Assembly: GCF_036237275.1 (NCBI RefSeq)
Contig: NZ_CP108352.1
Location: 1,240,001-1,304,000 of the forward strand
DNA: 64,000 bases
Origin: Streptomyces sp. NBC_01353
Lineage (GTDB): Bacteria; Actinomycetota; Actinomycetes; Streptomycetales; Streptomycetaceae
Direction of reading: 5' to 3'
Position numbers and translations under genes: made by a program. Below the pieces are notes generated by a model. The model was not told where the DNA came from. It ran no database searches and saw only the letters and a program-made list of their open reading frames with translations. Below are positions 1-8,847 of this stretch, one piece after another. Positions within the stretch are counted from its first letter, which is position 1, and each line of letters opens with the position of its first letter.

Positions 1-529
1 GCAGCTGCTGGCCCGTCTGGCCGCGGGCGTAGAAGGTACGGGAGACCTGGACGCCGCCGAACGAGCGGGTGTCGAGCAGTCCGCCGTACTCGCGGGCGAA
101 GGGGACGCCCTGGGCGACGCACTGGTCGATGATCTCGACCGAGATCTGCGCGAGGCGGTGGACGTTGGACTCACGGGCGCGGAAGTCGCCGCCCTTGACG
201 GTGTCGTAGAAGAGGCGGTGGATGGAGTCGCCGTCGTTGCGGTAGTTCTTCGCGGCGTTGATGCCGCCCTGCGCGGCGATGGAGTGGGCGCGGCGCGGGG
301 AGTCCTGGTAGCAGAACTGGACGACGTGGTAGCCCTGTTCGGCGAGGGTCGCGCCGGCGGAGCCGCCGGCGAGGCCGGTGCCGACGACGATGACCGTGTG
401 CTTGCGGCGATTGGCGGGGTTGACCAGCTTGGCCTGGAAGCGGCGGGTGTCCCAGCGCTCGGCGATGGGTCCGGCGGGGGCCTTGTGGTCGACGACCGGC
501 TCACCGGTCTCGAAGTCGAGGTAGCTCAT
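1..529 (-). CDS. sdhA: Succinate dehydrogenase flavoprotein subunit, N-terminal part (3' end outside window)
   Basis: Encodes the first 176 residues of the FAD subunit of succinate dehydrogenase (complex II), which oxidises succinate to fumarate at the inner face of the membrane. Visible are the dinucleotide-binding motif GTGLAG (residues 50-55) and the FAD-attachment context HSIAAQGG (82-89), with the His expected to carry covalent FAD in this family. The start is ATG at 529, one base past the sdhC stop, so the two genes are translationally linked. The longer N-terminal extension (about 40 residues before the Rossmann motif) is typical of the b558-type actinobacterial enzyme. The substrate-binding and C-terminal regions lie off the window to the left, where sdhB is expected. 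Confidence 0.95.
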   Translation of the reverse strand, partial: MSYLDFETGEPVVDHKAPAGPIAERWDTRRFQAKLVNPANRRKHTVIVVGTGLAGGSAGATLAEQGYHVVQFCYQDSPRRAHSIAAQGGINAAKNYRNDGDSIHRLFYDTVKGGDFRARESNVHRLAQISVEIIDQCVAQGVPFAREYGGLLDTRSFGGVQVSRTFYARGQTGQQL

Positions 530-530
530 C

Positions 531-1253
531 TCAGCTCACCACTCCGGTCATGACGGCTACGGGTACGGAGATGAAGCCCACGGTCAGGACGAGCGCGAGG
601 CCGTTCGCGAGCGCCTTGAGGAGCCGCTCGCGGCGGGCGCTGCCGACGCCGAGGGTCTGGGCGGCGCTCCAGAAGCCGTGGCGGATGTGCAGGCCGACGG
701 CGAGCATGGCGACGATGTAGATCACGTTGCCGTACCAGGTGGAGAAGGTGTCCACGACGTTCTGGTACGGGTGGCCCTCCTGGAAGCCGCCGGGGTGGAG
801 GGTGCCGGTGGTCAGGTCCAGGATGTGCCAGACGATGAACAGGGCGACGATGATCCCGCCCCAGCGCATGGTGCGGGTGGCGTAGGAGGACCGCTTGCGC
901 CGGTGGACGTAGGCGGTGGGGCGGGCCTTGATGTCGCGACGGCTGAGCTGGTACGCGGACACGGCGTGGGCGACGACCGCGGCGAGCAGCACGATCCGGA
1001 CGAGCCAGAGGGCCCAGGAGTAGTGCAGGACGGGGTCGCCCATGGTGCGCAGCCAGTGACCGTACGCGTTGAACTCCTCGGGGCCGAAGAAGACCTTGAG
1101 GTTTCCCGCGACGTGGGCCACGAGGTAGCCGAGCATGAGCAGGCCACTGACGGCCATGACCGTCTTCTTGCCGATCGTGGATGCCCAGAAGCCGCGTGAG
1201 CGCGTGGGCGACGGTGGTCGTTCCGTCGGTGCCGTCTTCGTTGCCAGAGCCAT
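531..1253 (-). CDS. sdhC: Succinate dehydrogenase cytochrome b subunit (b558 type)
   Basis: 240-residue membrane anchor of complex II that binds haem and passes electrons to menaquinone. After a basic N-terminus there are five hydrophobic segments (about 30-50, 80-104, 131-149, 174-192, 214-236). Histidines in or near them at 47, 96, 143 and 189 fit the bis-His haem ligands of the TIGR02046-type single-subunit anchor. The length matches that family, which replaces the separate SdhC and SdhD of other bacteria. First gene of the sdhCA(B) operon; the promoter should lie in the 72-bp gap shared with the divergent LysR gene. Confidence 0.93.
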   Translation of the reverse strand: MALATKTAPTERPPSPTRSRGFWASTIGKKTVMAVSGLLMLGYLVAHVAGNLKVFFGPEEFNAYGHWLRTMGDPVLHYSWALWLVRIVLLAAVVAHAVSAYQLSRRDIKARPTAYVHRRKRSSYATRTMRWGGIIVALFIVWHILDLTTGTLHPGGFQEGHPYQNVVDTFSTWYGNVIYIVAMLAVGLHIRHGFWSAAQTLGVGSARRERLLKALANGLALVLTVGFISVPVAVMTGVVS

Positions 1254-1312
1254 GCAACCGACGGTAGGTCCGAAGGGCCCGAGAGGTCCAAGACATGGTC
1301 CGGCTCATCTCG

Positions 1313-1327
1313 ATAGGCTGAGCCTAT
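1313..1327. promoter_or_regulatory. LysR-box palindrome overlapping the LysR start codon
   Basis: ATAGGCT-G-AGCCTAT is a perfect 7-1-7 inverted repeat with the T-N11-A spacing of LysR-family recognition sites. Its last bases are the AT of the ATG start of the LysR gene at 1326, and it lies 60 bp upstream of sdhC. Position and symmetry suggest autorepression and/or control of sdhCA. The regulator binding it is inferred. Confidence 0.7.
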
Positions 1328-2225
1328 GCAGTTCCAGCAGCTTCTGTACTTCGTGGCCGTGGCCGAGACCCGGCACTTCACCCGCGCCGCCGAGCGGGTG
1401 CATGTCTCCCAGCCCTCGCTCTCGCAGCAGATCAGGGCCCTGGAACAGGAGCTGGGGGCGGAGCTCTTCAGCCGGGCGCGGGGGAACATCGCGCTGACGG
1501 ACGCGGGCGAGGCGCTGCTGCCGCTGGCGCGGCGGATCCTCGCGGACACGGACACCGCGCGGCACGAGGTGCAGGAGCTGGTGCAGCTGAAGCGCGGGCG
1601 GGTGCGGCTCGGCGCGACGCCGAGCCTGTGCACGGGTCTGCTGCCGGACGTGCTGCGCGCCTTCCACGATCTGCACCCGGGGATCCAGCTCCTCATCGAG
1701 GAGGGCGGCTCGCACGATCTCGTACGGGAGCTGGCGCGCGGCGCTCTGGATCTGGCGCTGGTCGTGCTGCCGCTGCCGACGCCGTCACCGGCGCTGACGA
1801 CGGTGGAACTGCTGCGCGAGGACCTGGTGGTGGTGTCGAGCGCGGCGGCGCCGGCGCCGGGGCGGCCGGTGCGGATCGCGGATCTGCGGGACCAGCCGCT
1901 GGTGATGTTCCGGCACGGCTACGACCTGCGGGAGCTCACCGTGGCGGCGTGCCGGGCGGAGGGTTTCGAGCCGTCGTTCACGGTGGAGGGCGGCGAGATG
2001 GACGCGGTGCTGGGGTTCGTACGGGCGGGTCTCGGGGTGGCGGTGGTCCCGGCGATGGTCGCGGCGCGCGCGGGCCGCGACCTCAGGGTCACGTCCCTGG
2101 CCCGCCCGGGCCTGCGCCGCACGATCGCCCTGGCCCACCGCAGCGACGTGGCGCCACCGCGGGCGGCGCGGGAGCTCCAGCGGGTCCTGCTGGCCTCCCG
2201 CGTCCCCCCGCCGCCCAAGGCGTGA
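1326..2225 (+). CDS. LysR-family transcriptional regulator
   Basis: 299 residues. The N-terminal winged helix-turn-helix spans residues 1-60, with the typical helix RAAERVHVSQPSLSQQIRAL and the following LFSR motif. A periplasmic-binding-like effector domain follows (about 90-290). Divergent from sdhCA with a palindromic T-N11-A site at its own start codon, so it is likely to regulate itself and perhaps succinate dehydrogenase. The effector is unknown; a TCA-cycle metabolite is a guess from context. ATG 1326 is the only start that gives the conserved MQFQQLLYF N-terminus; the message may be nearly leaderless because the operator lies on the start. Confidence 0.93.
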   Translation: MQFQQLLYFVAVAETRHFTRAAERVHVSQPSLSQQIRALEQELGAELFSRARGNIALTDAGEALLPLARRILADTDTARHEVQELVQLKRGRVRLGATPSLCTGLLPDVLRAFHDLHPGIQLLIEEGGSHDLVRELARGALDLALVVLPLPTPSPALTTVELLREDLVVVSSAAAPAPGRPVRIADLRDQPLVMFRHGYDLRELTVAACRAEGFEPSFTVEGGEMDAVLGFVRAGLGVAVVPAMVAARAGRDLRVTSLARPGLRRTIALAHRSDVAPPRAARELQRVLLASRVPPPPKA

Positions 2226-2234
2226 CGGCTCTCG

Positions 2235-4397
2235 CTACACCGCGTCCGCGAGGAGCAGCGCGTGGATCCGGTCCGGGGCGCCCGGGCGGGCGTAGTACCA
2301 GCCCTGCGCCGTGTCGCAGCCCAGTTCTCGCAGTTGCTGCGCCTGCGCCCCCGTCTCCACCCCCTCGACCGTCACCGCCAGTTTCAGGCTGTGTGCCAGC
2401 GCGACGATGCCCTCCACGATCTTGACGTCGACCGGGTCCGCCGGGTGCTGCTGCATCCCCTGTGTGAAGGAACGGTCCAGTTTGAGGACGCTCACCGGCA
2501 GCCGGCGCAGGTTCGCCAGGTTCGAGTAGCCCGTGCCGAAGTCGTCCAGCGCGATGTCCACGCCCATCTCGGCGAGCTGCCGCAGCGGCTTCAGCAGGCC
2601 GTCGTCCGCGCCGATCAGCGCCGACTCGGTGACCTCCAGGCACAGGGCCCCCGGTTCCAGCCCCGAGCGCTCCAGGACGTCGACCGTGTCGGCGACCAGC
2701 CGCGGATGGTGCAGCTGCGTCGGCGAGAGGTTGACGTTGATCCGCAGCGGGCCGCCGTCGGAGTGCCGGGTCTGCCAGAAGCGGGCCTGGCGGACCGCCT
2801 CCTGAAGGACCCAGCGGCCGAGCGGCACGATCAGGCCGGTGTTCTCGGCGAGCGGGATGAACCGGTCGGGCCCGAGCACCCCGTGCTGCGGGTGGCACCA
2901 CCGTACGAGCGCTTCCGCGCCGTGCACAGTGCCGTCGCCGAGGTGCACCAGGGGCTGGTACTCGATGAAGAACTCGCCGCGCTCCAGCGCCGCCGGCAGC
3001 GCGGTGGTCAGCCCGTGCCGGGTGATCGCGCGCGCGTCGGCCTCCGCGTCGGCGAACTCGAAGCGGTTGCCGCCCGCCGACTTGGCGCGGTACATCGTGA
3101 TGTCGGCGCTGCGCAGCACCTCGGCCGGGGTCCGCTCCCCCGCCGGTCCCTCGACGACACCGACACTGCCCCGCACGGTCAGTTCACGGCCGTCGATCCG
3201 TACGGGCGAGGCGAGCGCGGCGAGGATACGGTTCGCCAGCTCGACGACCTCGCGCTCGGTGCCGGGTCCGGTGGTGAGGGCGACGAACTCGTCTCCGCCG
3301 AGCCGGGCCACCATCTCGCCCGGGGCCGTGGCGCAGCTCTGCAGCCGGTCGGCGACCTCGACGAGGAGCCGGTCCCCGGCCGAGTGCCCCAGGCTGTCGT
3401 TGATGGCCTTGAAGCCGTCGAGGTCGAGGTAGCAGAGCCCGAAGCGGGCGCCGTCGCCCGGGGCGAGCGCCTTCTCCAGGCGCTCGAAGAACAGGGTCCG
3501 GTTGGGCAGCCCGGTGAGCGCGTCGTGGGTGGCCTCGTACCGCAGCCGCAGATTGAGCAGCCGCCGTTCGGTGGTGTCCTCCAACAGCGCCAGCTGGTAC
3601 CGGGGGAAGCCCTCGGCGTCGCGCAGCAGCGAGACGGTGAGGTTGGTCCACAGCACGGTTCCGTCGCCCCGGTAGTACGGCTTCTCGACGCGGTAGTGGT
3701 CGCGCTCGCCGCGTACCAGCTCGTCGTAGAGCTTCCAGACGTGCGGACCGTCCTCGGGATGGGCCCATTCGTTGACCTTGCGGCTGCGGATCTGCTGGTC
3801 CAGACCGCCGAACATCCGGGTGAGGGTCTCGTTGACCTCCAGGACGTTGCCTTCGAGGTCGGCGATCCCGATCCCGACCGCCGCTCCGTCGAAGACCGCC
3901 CGGAAGCGGCTCTCGGTGGTGTGCAGGGCGACTTCGGCGGCGCTGCGGGCGTTGAGCGCGGAGCGGGCGATTGCCTCCTGCTCCAGGAGGGTCCGCTCGC
4001 GCAGGGCCTGGGCGAAGCCGGCCGCCATGGCGTGCTGGAGCCGTGAACAGCGGGCCCGTAGCTCCTCGGTGGAGGCGCCGTCCTCGCCGCAGTAGAGCAC
4101 CAGGTACGCGTCGATGACCCCGAGGGTGCGGCTGAGCGCGTCGGGGTCCGTGCAGTGGACTCCGACGAGCGCGGCACCCGCGCGGTGCGCGGGGGCGGTG
4201 TCGAAGGTCCGGGCGTGCAGCGCGGTCCGCAGCTCGCGGGCGAGCGGCAGCAGATGCTGCTCGAACTCGGCGCGGGTCATCGAGGTGGCCGTGACCGGAA
4301 AGATGGCCCGGCTCCAGATGGTCACGAACCGCCTGAGTCTGTCCTCGAGACCGTCCGGTTCCGCGCCGCAACCGGACGGCTGTGACGGCACCTTCAC
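2235..4397 (-). CDS. rmdA: PAS-GGDEF-EAL cyclic-di-GMP turnover protein, RmdA-like
   Basis: 720 residues. A helical N-terminal region (1-160) is followed by a PAS/PAC sensor (about 164-282), a GGDEF cyclase domain with intact GGDEF at 367-371, and an EAL phosphodiesterase domain with EALVRW at 495-500 and DDFGTGYSNL at 618-627. Both catalytic signatures are intact, so it could make or hydrolyse c-di-GMP; no RxxD inhibitory site is seen just before GGDEF. Domain order, length and position beside sdh match S. coelicolor RmdA (SCO0928), a c-di-GMP phosphodiesterase affecting aerial development. Starts at GTG 4397, overlapping the upstream methyltransferase stop by 4 nt (GTGA), so the two form an operon. 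Synteny is from memory. Confidence 0.9.
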   Translation of the reverse strand: MKVPSQPSGCGAEPDGLEDRLRRFVTIWSRAIFPVTATSMTRAEFEQHLLPLARELRTALHARTFDTAPAHRAGAALVGVHCTDPDALSRTLGVIDAYLVLYCGEDGASTEELRARCSRLQHAMAAGFAQALRERTLLEQEAIARSALNARSAAEVALHTTESRFRAVFDGAAVGIGIADLEGNVLEVNETLTRMFGGLDQQIRSRKVNEWAHPEDGPHVWKLYDELVRGERDHYRVEKPYYRGDGTVLWTNLTVSLLRDAEGFPRYQLALLEDTTERRLLNLRLRYEATHDALTGLPNRTLFFERLEKALAPGDGARFGLCYLDLDGFKAINDSLGHSAGDRLLVEVADRLQSCATAPGEMVARLGGDEFVALTTGPGTEREVVELANRILAALASPVRIDGRELTVRGSVGVVEGPAGERTPAEVLRSADITMYRAKSAGGNRFEFADAEADARAITRHGLTTALPAALERGEFFIEYQPLVHLGDGTVHGAEALVRWCHPQHGVLGPDRFIPLAENTGLIVPLGRWVLQEAVRQARFWQTRHSDGGPLRINVNLSPTQLHHPRLVADTVDVLERSGLEPGALCLEVTESALIGADDGLLKPLRQLAEMGVDIALDDFGTGYSNLANLRRLPVSVLKLDRSFTQGMQQHPADPVDVKIVEGIVALAHSLKLAVTVEGVETGAQAQQLRELGCDTAQGWYYARPGAPDRIHALLLADAV

Positions 4398-5206
4398 GCC
4401 TTGCGCCCCACCCCTGCGAAGCCGGAGAAGGCGTAAGGATCCTCCTCGTCGGCCGGGCTCTCGGGCCGCCAGTCGGGCATGGACACCAGACCCGGCTCGA
4501 CCAGCGGGCAGCCGGCGAAGAAGCGGCTGATCTCGGCGTGCGAGCGCATGACGAGAGGGTTGCGGATGTTCCGGTAGACCCCGACGGTGCCCTCGGCCTC
4601 GTCCTGCGAGAGCGGGATGCCTTCGTAGGAGGCGTGGGTCAGCACGACCAGGCTGCCGGGCGCGAGGGCCTCGACGAGCTCCGCGACGGCCTTCTCGGGT
4701 TCGTCCTCGTCCTCCAGGAAGTGCAGGACGGCGACGAGCAGCAGCGCCACCGGCTTGTCCATGTCGAGGAGTTGACCGACCTCGGGGCTGTGCAGGATCT
4801 GGAGCGGCTTGCGGAGGTCGGCCGCGAGGACGGTGGCGCGGTCCTGGCCCTCGAGCACGGCACGGCTGTGGGCGACGGCGACCGGGTCGTGGTCGACGTA
4901 GACGACTCTCGCGTCGGGGGACGCGGCCTGGGCGACCTCGTGGACGTTACCGAACGTCGGTATGCCCGAGCCGATGTCGAGGAACTGGGTGACGCCGCTG
5001 TCGACGGCGAAGCGCACGGCCCGGCGCATGAAGGCGCGATTCGCCTGCATGATCTTGGGGAGTCCCGGGATGAACTCCATGGCCTTGCGGGCCGCTTCCC
5101 GGTCCACCTCGAAATTGTGCGAGCCGCCCAGATAGAAGTCGTACATACGGGACACGCTCGGCACCGAAATATCGATACCCGGCGGGGCCCAGGCGGGACG
5201 CTCCAT
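4394..5206 (-). CDS. SAM-dependent methyltransferase, Methyltransf_19 (DUF574) family
   Basis: 270 residues. The family opening with PSVSRMYDFYLGGSHNFEVD is present, followed by the SAM-binding loop FLDIGSGIPTFGNVHE and a VYVDHDP acidic strand. This Streptomyces-expanded family has no firmly assigned substrate. The start is set at ATG 5206 because GGAG lies six bases upstream; a TTG at 5221 would add five residues but lacks a ribosome site. Upstream gene of the rmdA operon (4-nt overlap), so it may be co-expressed with c-di-GMP turnover; no mechanistic link is visible. Confidence 0.9.
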   Translation of the reverse strand: MERPAWAPPGIDISVPSVSRMYDFYLGGSHNFEVDREAARKAMEFIPGLPKIMQANRAFMRRAVRFAVDSGVTQFLDIGSGIPTFGNVHEVAQAASPDARVVYVDHDPVAVAHSRAVLEGQDRATVLAADLRKPLQILHSPEVGQLLDMDKPVALLLVAVLHFLEDEDEPEKAVAELVEALAPGSLVVLTHASYEGIPLSQDEAEGTVGVYRNIRNPLVMRSHAEISRFFAGCPLVEPGLVSMPDWRPESPADEEDPYAFSGFAGVGRKA

Positions 5207-5411
5207 CAATGTCTCCAACAAGTCGCCTCGGGGGATACGGCCATGTGTTCGCGGCCGGTGTTCGAGCCGAGGCTACTGATCGCCCGCCAGGAGAGCGAGG
5301 GGAAACGGAAATTCGCGGTCCGTTCTTGGTCACACGCCATTGGCACGTGCAGGCGGAACGCAGCATTCACGCCTACGGCTCGTGCAAATTCACGTGCATA
5401 CGGACGTGCGC

Positions 5412-5448
5412 CGACCCGCCGTCACGCGAGAGGAGTGACGGCGGGTCG
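5412..5448 (-). terminator. Rho-independent-type hairpin after the SCO0930-like gene
   Basis: Perfect 14-bp stem (arms 5412-5425 and 5435-5448) with a 9-nt loop, 27 bp downstream of the lipoprotein stop codon. GC-rich with no clear U-tract, as is usual in Streptomyces. Confidence 0.8.
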
Positions 5449-5475
5449 ACAGGCCGGGAGCGCGGCGCGGGGGAC

Positions 5476-6462
5476 CTACTTGGGCGCTCCGACCAGCTTT
5501 CCCTCGGGGGACACGGCGTACCAGGTGCCGCCCACACCCTGGCCGTTGGTGTCTCCGGGCGCCTCGTCGCCGGCGAAGGTGTACAGGGGCCAGCAGTCGA
5601 TCGTCTGCTGCTTGATGCCGTCGGGGCGACTGAAGGTCACGAAGCCCTTCTTGGTGATGCCCTTGGTGTCGTTCTTCTCGACGGGGGCGACAACCGGCCA
5701 CTTCTCCAGGCAGGCGCCGGTGCAGGCCGTCTTCATGGGCCAGGCGGAATCCTTCTTGAAGCGGTAAACCGTCATTCCTCGCGAATCCACCACGATGTCA
5801 CCGAGCTTGGGGTCCTTGCGCACCGAGAGCCCGGCGGCATCCACTTCGGATTCCTCGGTACCGCCCTCGTCGGCCCCGCCGCCCGCGGCCGGTGCGGCCT
5901 TCTTTCCGTCGGGGGCGGAGGCGAACCACGTGCCGCCGACACCCTGACCGTTGAGGTCGCCGGGCTTGGTGTCCTTGGCGTACCGGTACATCGGCCAGCC
6001 GTCGAGGGTGAGCTGCTTGGTGCCGTCGGTCCGGGTGACCTCGCCGAGCAGCGAGGGGTCCACGCCGGCCGGGGGCTTGGCGCCCGAAGCGCTCACCACG
6101 GGCCACGCCTTGGCGCAGTCGCCCTCGCAGGTGGCCTTGGGCGGGGAGGCGGAGTCCTTGTCGAAGCGGTAGAGGGTGAAACCCTCGCTGTCGGTGACGA
6201 CCTTGCCGAGCTGCTTGGTGTCCGCCACCGCCAGCTGCCCGGCGGGCTCGGCCGCGCCGCCGGCACCAGCGTCGGATCCATAGCCTCCGGAGGCGTAACC
6301 GCCGGAGCTGTAACCGTTGTCGGCCGGGGCGCCGGCCGGGTTCGCCGCTCCGGCGGGCTGGCCGCCGAGCGACGACTCGCCCTGCTCCTGACCGCACGCC
6401 GTCGTCAGCGCGAGCATGGCCGCCGCCGTGAGCGCGAGTGCCGCGTTGCCCCAGGTCTTCAT
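5476..6462 (-). CDS. SCO0930-family lipoprotein with two secreted-repeat (Lipoprotein_15) modules
   Basis: 328 residues from ATG 6462, preceded by GGGAG. The type II signal peptide ends LALTTACGQ, so Cys is lipidated and the protein sits on the outer face of the membrane. A Gly/Ser/Tyr-rich linker is followed by two homologous modules, each with a TLYRF or TVYRF strand, a Cys pair (CEGDC, CTGAC), a KxWPVV motif, a DGxKQ.T.D.WP.Y element and GVGGTW. The module corresponds to PF03640, a secreted repeat of unknown biochemical role. The two Cys pairs could form disulfides; that is inference. Followed by a strong hairpin terminator, so probably monocistronic. Confidence 0.88.
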   Translation of the reverse strand: MKTWGNAALALTAAAMLALTTACGQEQGESSLGGQPAGAANPAGAPADNGYSSGGYASGGYGSDAGAGGAAEPAGQLAVADTKQLGKVVTDSEGFTLYRFDKDSASPPKATCEGDCAKAWPVVSASGAKPPAGVDPSLLGEVTRTDGTKQLTLDGWPMYRYAKDTKPGDLNGQGVGGTWFASAPDGKKAAPAAGGGADEGGTEESEVDAAGLSVRKDPKLGDIVVDSRGMTVYRFKKDSAWPMKTACTGACLEKWPVVAPVEKNDTKGITKKGFVTFSRPDGIKQQTIDCWPLYTFAGDEAPGDTNGQGVGGTWYAVSPEGKLVGAPK

Positions 6463-6656
6463 GTCAACTCCCGTTTGTTCCTGGCTAGTTGGTGCGGCGC
6501 CTGGCGCCGTTCCCGGCCTTGAATACGGAGCGCGTCGGCATCGCACTCAAAGGGAGCGAAGAATTTTCCGCGGGAACGTCAAACCGCGCCCGGCGAGATC
6601 CCCACCATCCGGGGAATCCGGGCCGTTTCACGGCGCGGTGCCCCCGACTTGTGATC

Positions 6657-7205
6657 ATGCTCTTCGGCGTGTCTCTGTACGGATCGTCTCTCGCGCGGCC
6701 CTTGGCGGCCGCCGCGCTGTTGTGGCTCCTGGCCGCACCGGCGCCCGCCGCCGCCGATGCCTGCGCCTACGCCACGACCGGGCCCGGCGGCTCGAACACC
6801 TCGGTCGCGGTCATCGGGCCGGGGGCGTGCTCGCCCACCCCGACTCCTCCCCCGCCGCCGCGACCGGCGCCCAAGCCGACGCCGACGCCGAATCCCCCGC
6901 CGCCACCGGCGCCGCCGCCCCCTCCCGTACGCGCGGATCCCCCGCCCCCGCCGCGGCAGGAGCCCCCCAAGCCCGCCCCGCCGCGGCCGGCACCGGCGCC
7001 CGAGGCTCCCACGCCGCCCGCGCCGTCACCCCCGGCTCCCTCGCTGCGCCCGCGCCCAGCGGCCGCGACCCCCGTCGCTCTGCCCGCGTACCGCCGCGCC
7101 GCGCGGCCCGAACCCAAGAGCGGTCCCTCGCTCGTGTCGATGATGCTGCTTGTCACCGCCCCCGCGGTGCTCGCGACCGCGATCCTGCGCCCCCGCTCCC
7201 GCTGA
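6657..7205 (+). CDS. Secreted or membrane-anchored proline-rich protein
   Basis: 182 residues from ATG 6657 (GTG at 6651 is equally possible). A signal sequence ending about AAPAPAAADA is followed by a short segment with a Cys pair (DACAYA, GACSPT). A roughly 90-residue tract of PxPxP repeats comes next, then a C-terminal hydrophobic segment and an RPRSR tail. The layout suggests a cell-wall-spanning stalk fixed in the membrane at its C-terminus. No catalytic motif is visible. Upstream in-frame codons reach 6489, but they overlap the 5' region of the divergent lipoprotein gene and lack signal-peptide character. The next gene follows after 20 bp, so the two are probably co-transcribed. Confidence 0.7.
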   Translation: MLFGVSLYGSSLARPLAAAALLWLLAAPAPAAADACAYATTGPGGSNTSVAVIGPGACSPTPTPPPPPRPAPKPTPTPNPPPPPAPPPPPVRADPPPPPRQEPPKPAPPRPAPAPEAPTPPAPSPPAPSLRPRPAAATPVALPAYRRAARPEPKSGPSLVSMMLLVTAPAVLATAILRPRSR

Positions 7206-7225
7206 GCCCCGCCGAAGGAAACACC

Positions 7226-7990
7226 ATGTCCGAATGGCTTGTCCTGACCATCGCGATGGCCGCCGCCTGCGCGGTCGTCCTCACCATCGTCGTCATCAAC
7301 AACCGCAGGGTCCCCGACGACGACGATCCCAGCGAGACCCCCGACGTCATGGAGTACATGACGATGATGATCGGCGTGATCTACGCGATCGTGCTTGGTC
7401 TCGCCATCGCCGGCGTCTGGGAGGCGCGCGGCGCGGCGCAGGAGACCGTGCGCCAGGAGGCCCAGGCGCTGCACGAGATCTCGGCCCGGGTCGAGGTGTA
7501 CCCGGTCGACGTCCGTACCCGGATCCGCGCCGATGTCGACGCGTACGTCTCGTACGTGGTCGACGAGGAGTGGAGCCACATGTCCGAGCACGGCGAGCTC
7601 AGCGAGGAGGGCACCCGGCTCCTGGAGCAGGTGCGCCGGAGCGTGACCGACTACCAGCCGGCCAACGACCACGAGGGGCAGGCGTATCAGCCGCTCGTGG
7701 ACCAGGTGGCGGTGGTGGACGACACACGGGGCGCCCGGGGCCAGAACGCGGGGGCGACCATGCCCGGGGTGGTGTGGTTCGGCCTGATCATCGGAGCGCT
7801 GGTGACGGTCGGCCTGATCTTCACCCTGCAGATCCGGCGCACCGGCCGCGAACTGCTCCTCGCCGGTCTGTTCAGCGCGCTCATCGCCTTCCTGCTCTTC
7901 CTGATCTGGGACTTCGACGCGCCCTTCGGGCGCGGGATCTCGGCGACGGCCGCGCCGTTCACCGACCTGTTCCCGCACCTCACGCGCTAG
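7226..7990 (+). CDS. DUF4239-type membrane protein
   Basis: 254 residues from ATG 7226, with GAAGGAA six bases upstream. Two N-terminal hydrophobic segments (about 4-24 and 46-65) and two C-terminal ones (about 177-196, 207-225) enclose a charged, helical 100-residue region. This 2 + 2 membrane layout with a central soluble segment is that of the DUF4239 family (bestrophin-like topology, function unknown). It sits 20 bp downstream of the proline-rich protein gene. Family assignment is from sequence character, not a search. Confidence 0.8.
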   Translation: MSEWLVLTIAMAAACAVVLTIVVINNRRVPDDDDPSETPDVMEYMTMMIGVIYAIVLGLAIAGVWEARGAAQETVRQEAQALHEISARVEVYPVDVRTRIRADVDAYVSYVVDEEWSHMSEHGELSEEGTRLLEQVRRSVTDYQPANDHEGQAYQPLVDQVAVVDDTRGARGQNAGATMPGVVWFGLIIGALVTVGLIFTLQIRRTGRELLLAGLFSALIAFLLFLIWDFDAPFGRGISATAAPFTDLFPHLTR

Positions 7991-8157
7991 CCGGGGGCGA
8001 CACGAGTGGGCCGCACGGGTGACAAGAATGCCCCATTCGCCCGTCTGGGATCGCGGCTGTGGTAGTGCGCTCCTAGCGTTTCGGGTATCGAGGTGCACGC
8101 CCTGTCCTTGCGCGGAAACCCCTTCCGCGGCTGCTCCTCGGGGACCCGGAGGATTCC

Positions 8158-8718
8158 ATGCGCGCGATACGTGCCGTGTCCACTGCCCTGCTGGGGGCGG
8201 CCACTCTCGCCCTGGCCGCTCCCGTCGCCTCCGCGGCGGACGGCGCACCCGCACCGAACCCCAATGCCGCCGGAGCGAAGGCACCGGGCGATTTCGTCGT
8301 GACGCCCTCGCTGGTGGCGCCGGGCGGGCGGGTGACGCTCACCGCTCCCGGCTGCCGCAGTACGGCACTGGCGTCGTCGGGCATCTTCGACACGGTGACC
8401 ATCGCCCCCGGGTCCTCGGCCACCGCCACGGTGGACACGGACGCCCGGCGCGGTGCCGTCTACACGGTCGCGTTCAACTGCACCGGCGGCATCACCGACA
8501 CCGTCACCCTGACCATCAGCGGCACCACGGCGTCCGCGACCACCAGCTCGACCATCCTGACCACCCCACGGGGCGTCCAGGGCGGTCTCGGCGGTTCGGT
8601 CGAGGGGGTCGACACGGCGACGCTCGCGGCCGGGGCCGGCCTGGTCCTCGCCGCTGCCACCGGGACCGTCTTCGTCGTCCGGCGCCGGATGAACCCCGAC
8701 CGGGGCCGGCGTCACTGA
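8158..8718 (+). CDS. Exported protein with C-terminal membrane anchor
   Basis: 186 residues preceded by GGAGGA. Signal peptide 1-26 (VASAADG), then an Ig-like beta-rich domain with two cysteines (APGCRSTAL and FNCTGGIT, likely a disulfide). A low-complexity Thr/Ser stretch and a C-terminal hydrophobic segment ending VVRRRM follow. The architecture resembles a sortase substrate, but no LPxTG-like motif precedes the hydrophobic segment. It shares its plan with the convergent gene at 8848-9399, so the two look like diverged paralogues close to a class F sortase. Specific function unknown. Confidence 0.8.
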   Translation: MRAIRAVSTALLGAATLALAAPVASAADGAPAPNPNAAGAKAPGDFVVTPSLVAPGGRVTLTAPGCRSTALASSGIFDTVTIAPGSSATATVDTDARRGAVYTVAFNCTGGITDTVTLTISGTTASATTSSTILTTPRGVQGGLGGSVEGVDTATLAAGAGLVLAAATGTVFVVRRRMNPDRGRRH

Positions 8719-8774
8719 AGGGCGGCGACGGTGTCTCCCACCGATCGGCGCCCGAACCCGCAACACCCGCACAA

Positions 8775-8818
8775 GCCCGTCGCCCCCGAGTCCTGATCAG
8801 GACTCGGGGGCGACGGGC
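8775..8818. terminator. 44-nt perfect palindrome between convergent genes (bidirectional terminator)
   Basis: The sequence from 8775 to 8818 is its own reverse complement over all 44 bases, centred on TGATCA at 8796/8797. It lies 56 bp after one stop and 29 bp before the other, so it can terminate both convergent transcripts. Confidence 0.85.
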
Positions 8819-8847
8819 GTATACGGCCGACCGGGAGGTTCGGCCGG

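Noticed and set aside
2262-4046. A 594-codon plus-strand frame opposite rmdA
   Set aside because: Antisense shadow; the minus strand carries intact GGDEF and EAL domains.
4382-5767. A 461-codon plus-strand frame opposite the methyltransferase
   Set aside because: Antisense shadow of a recognised methyltransferase and lipoprotein.
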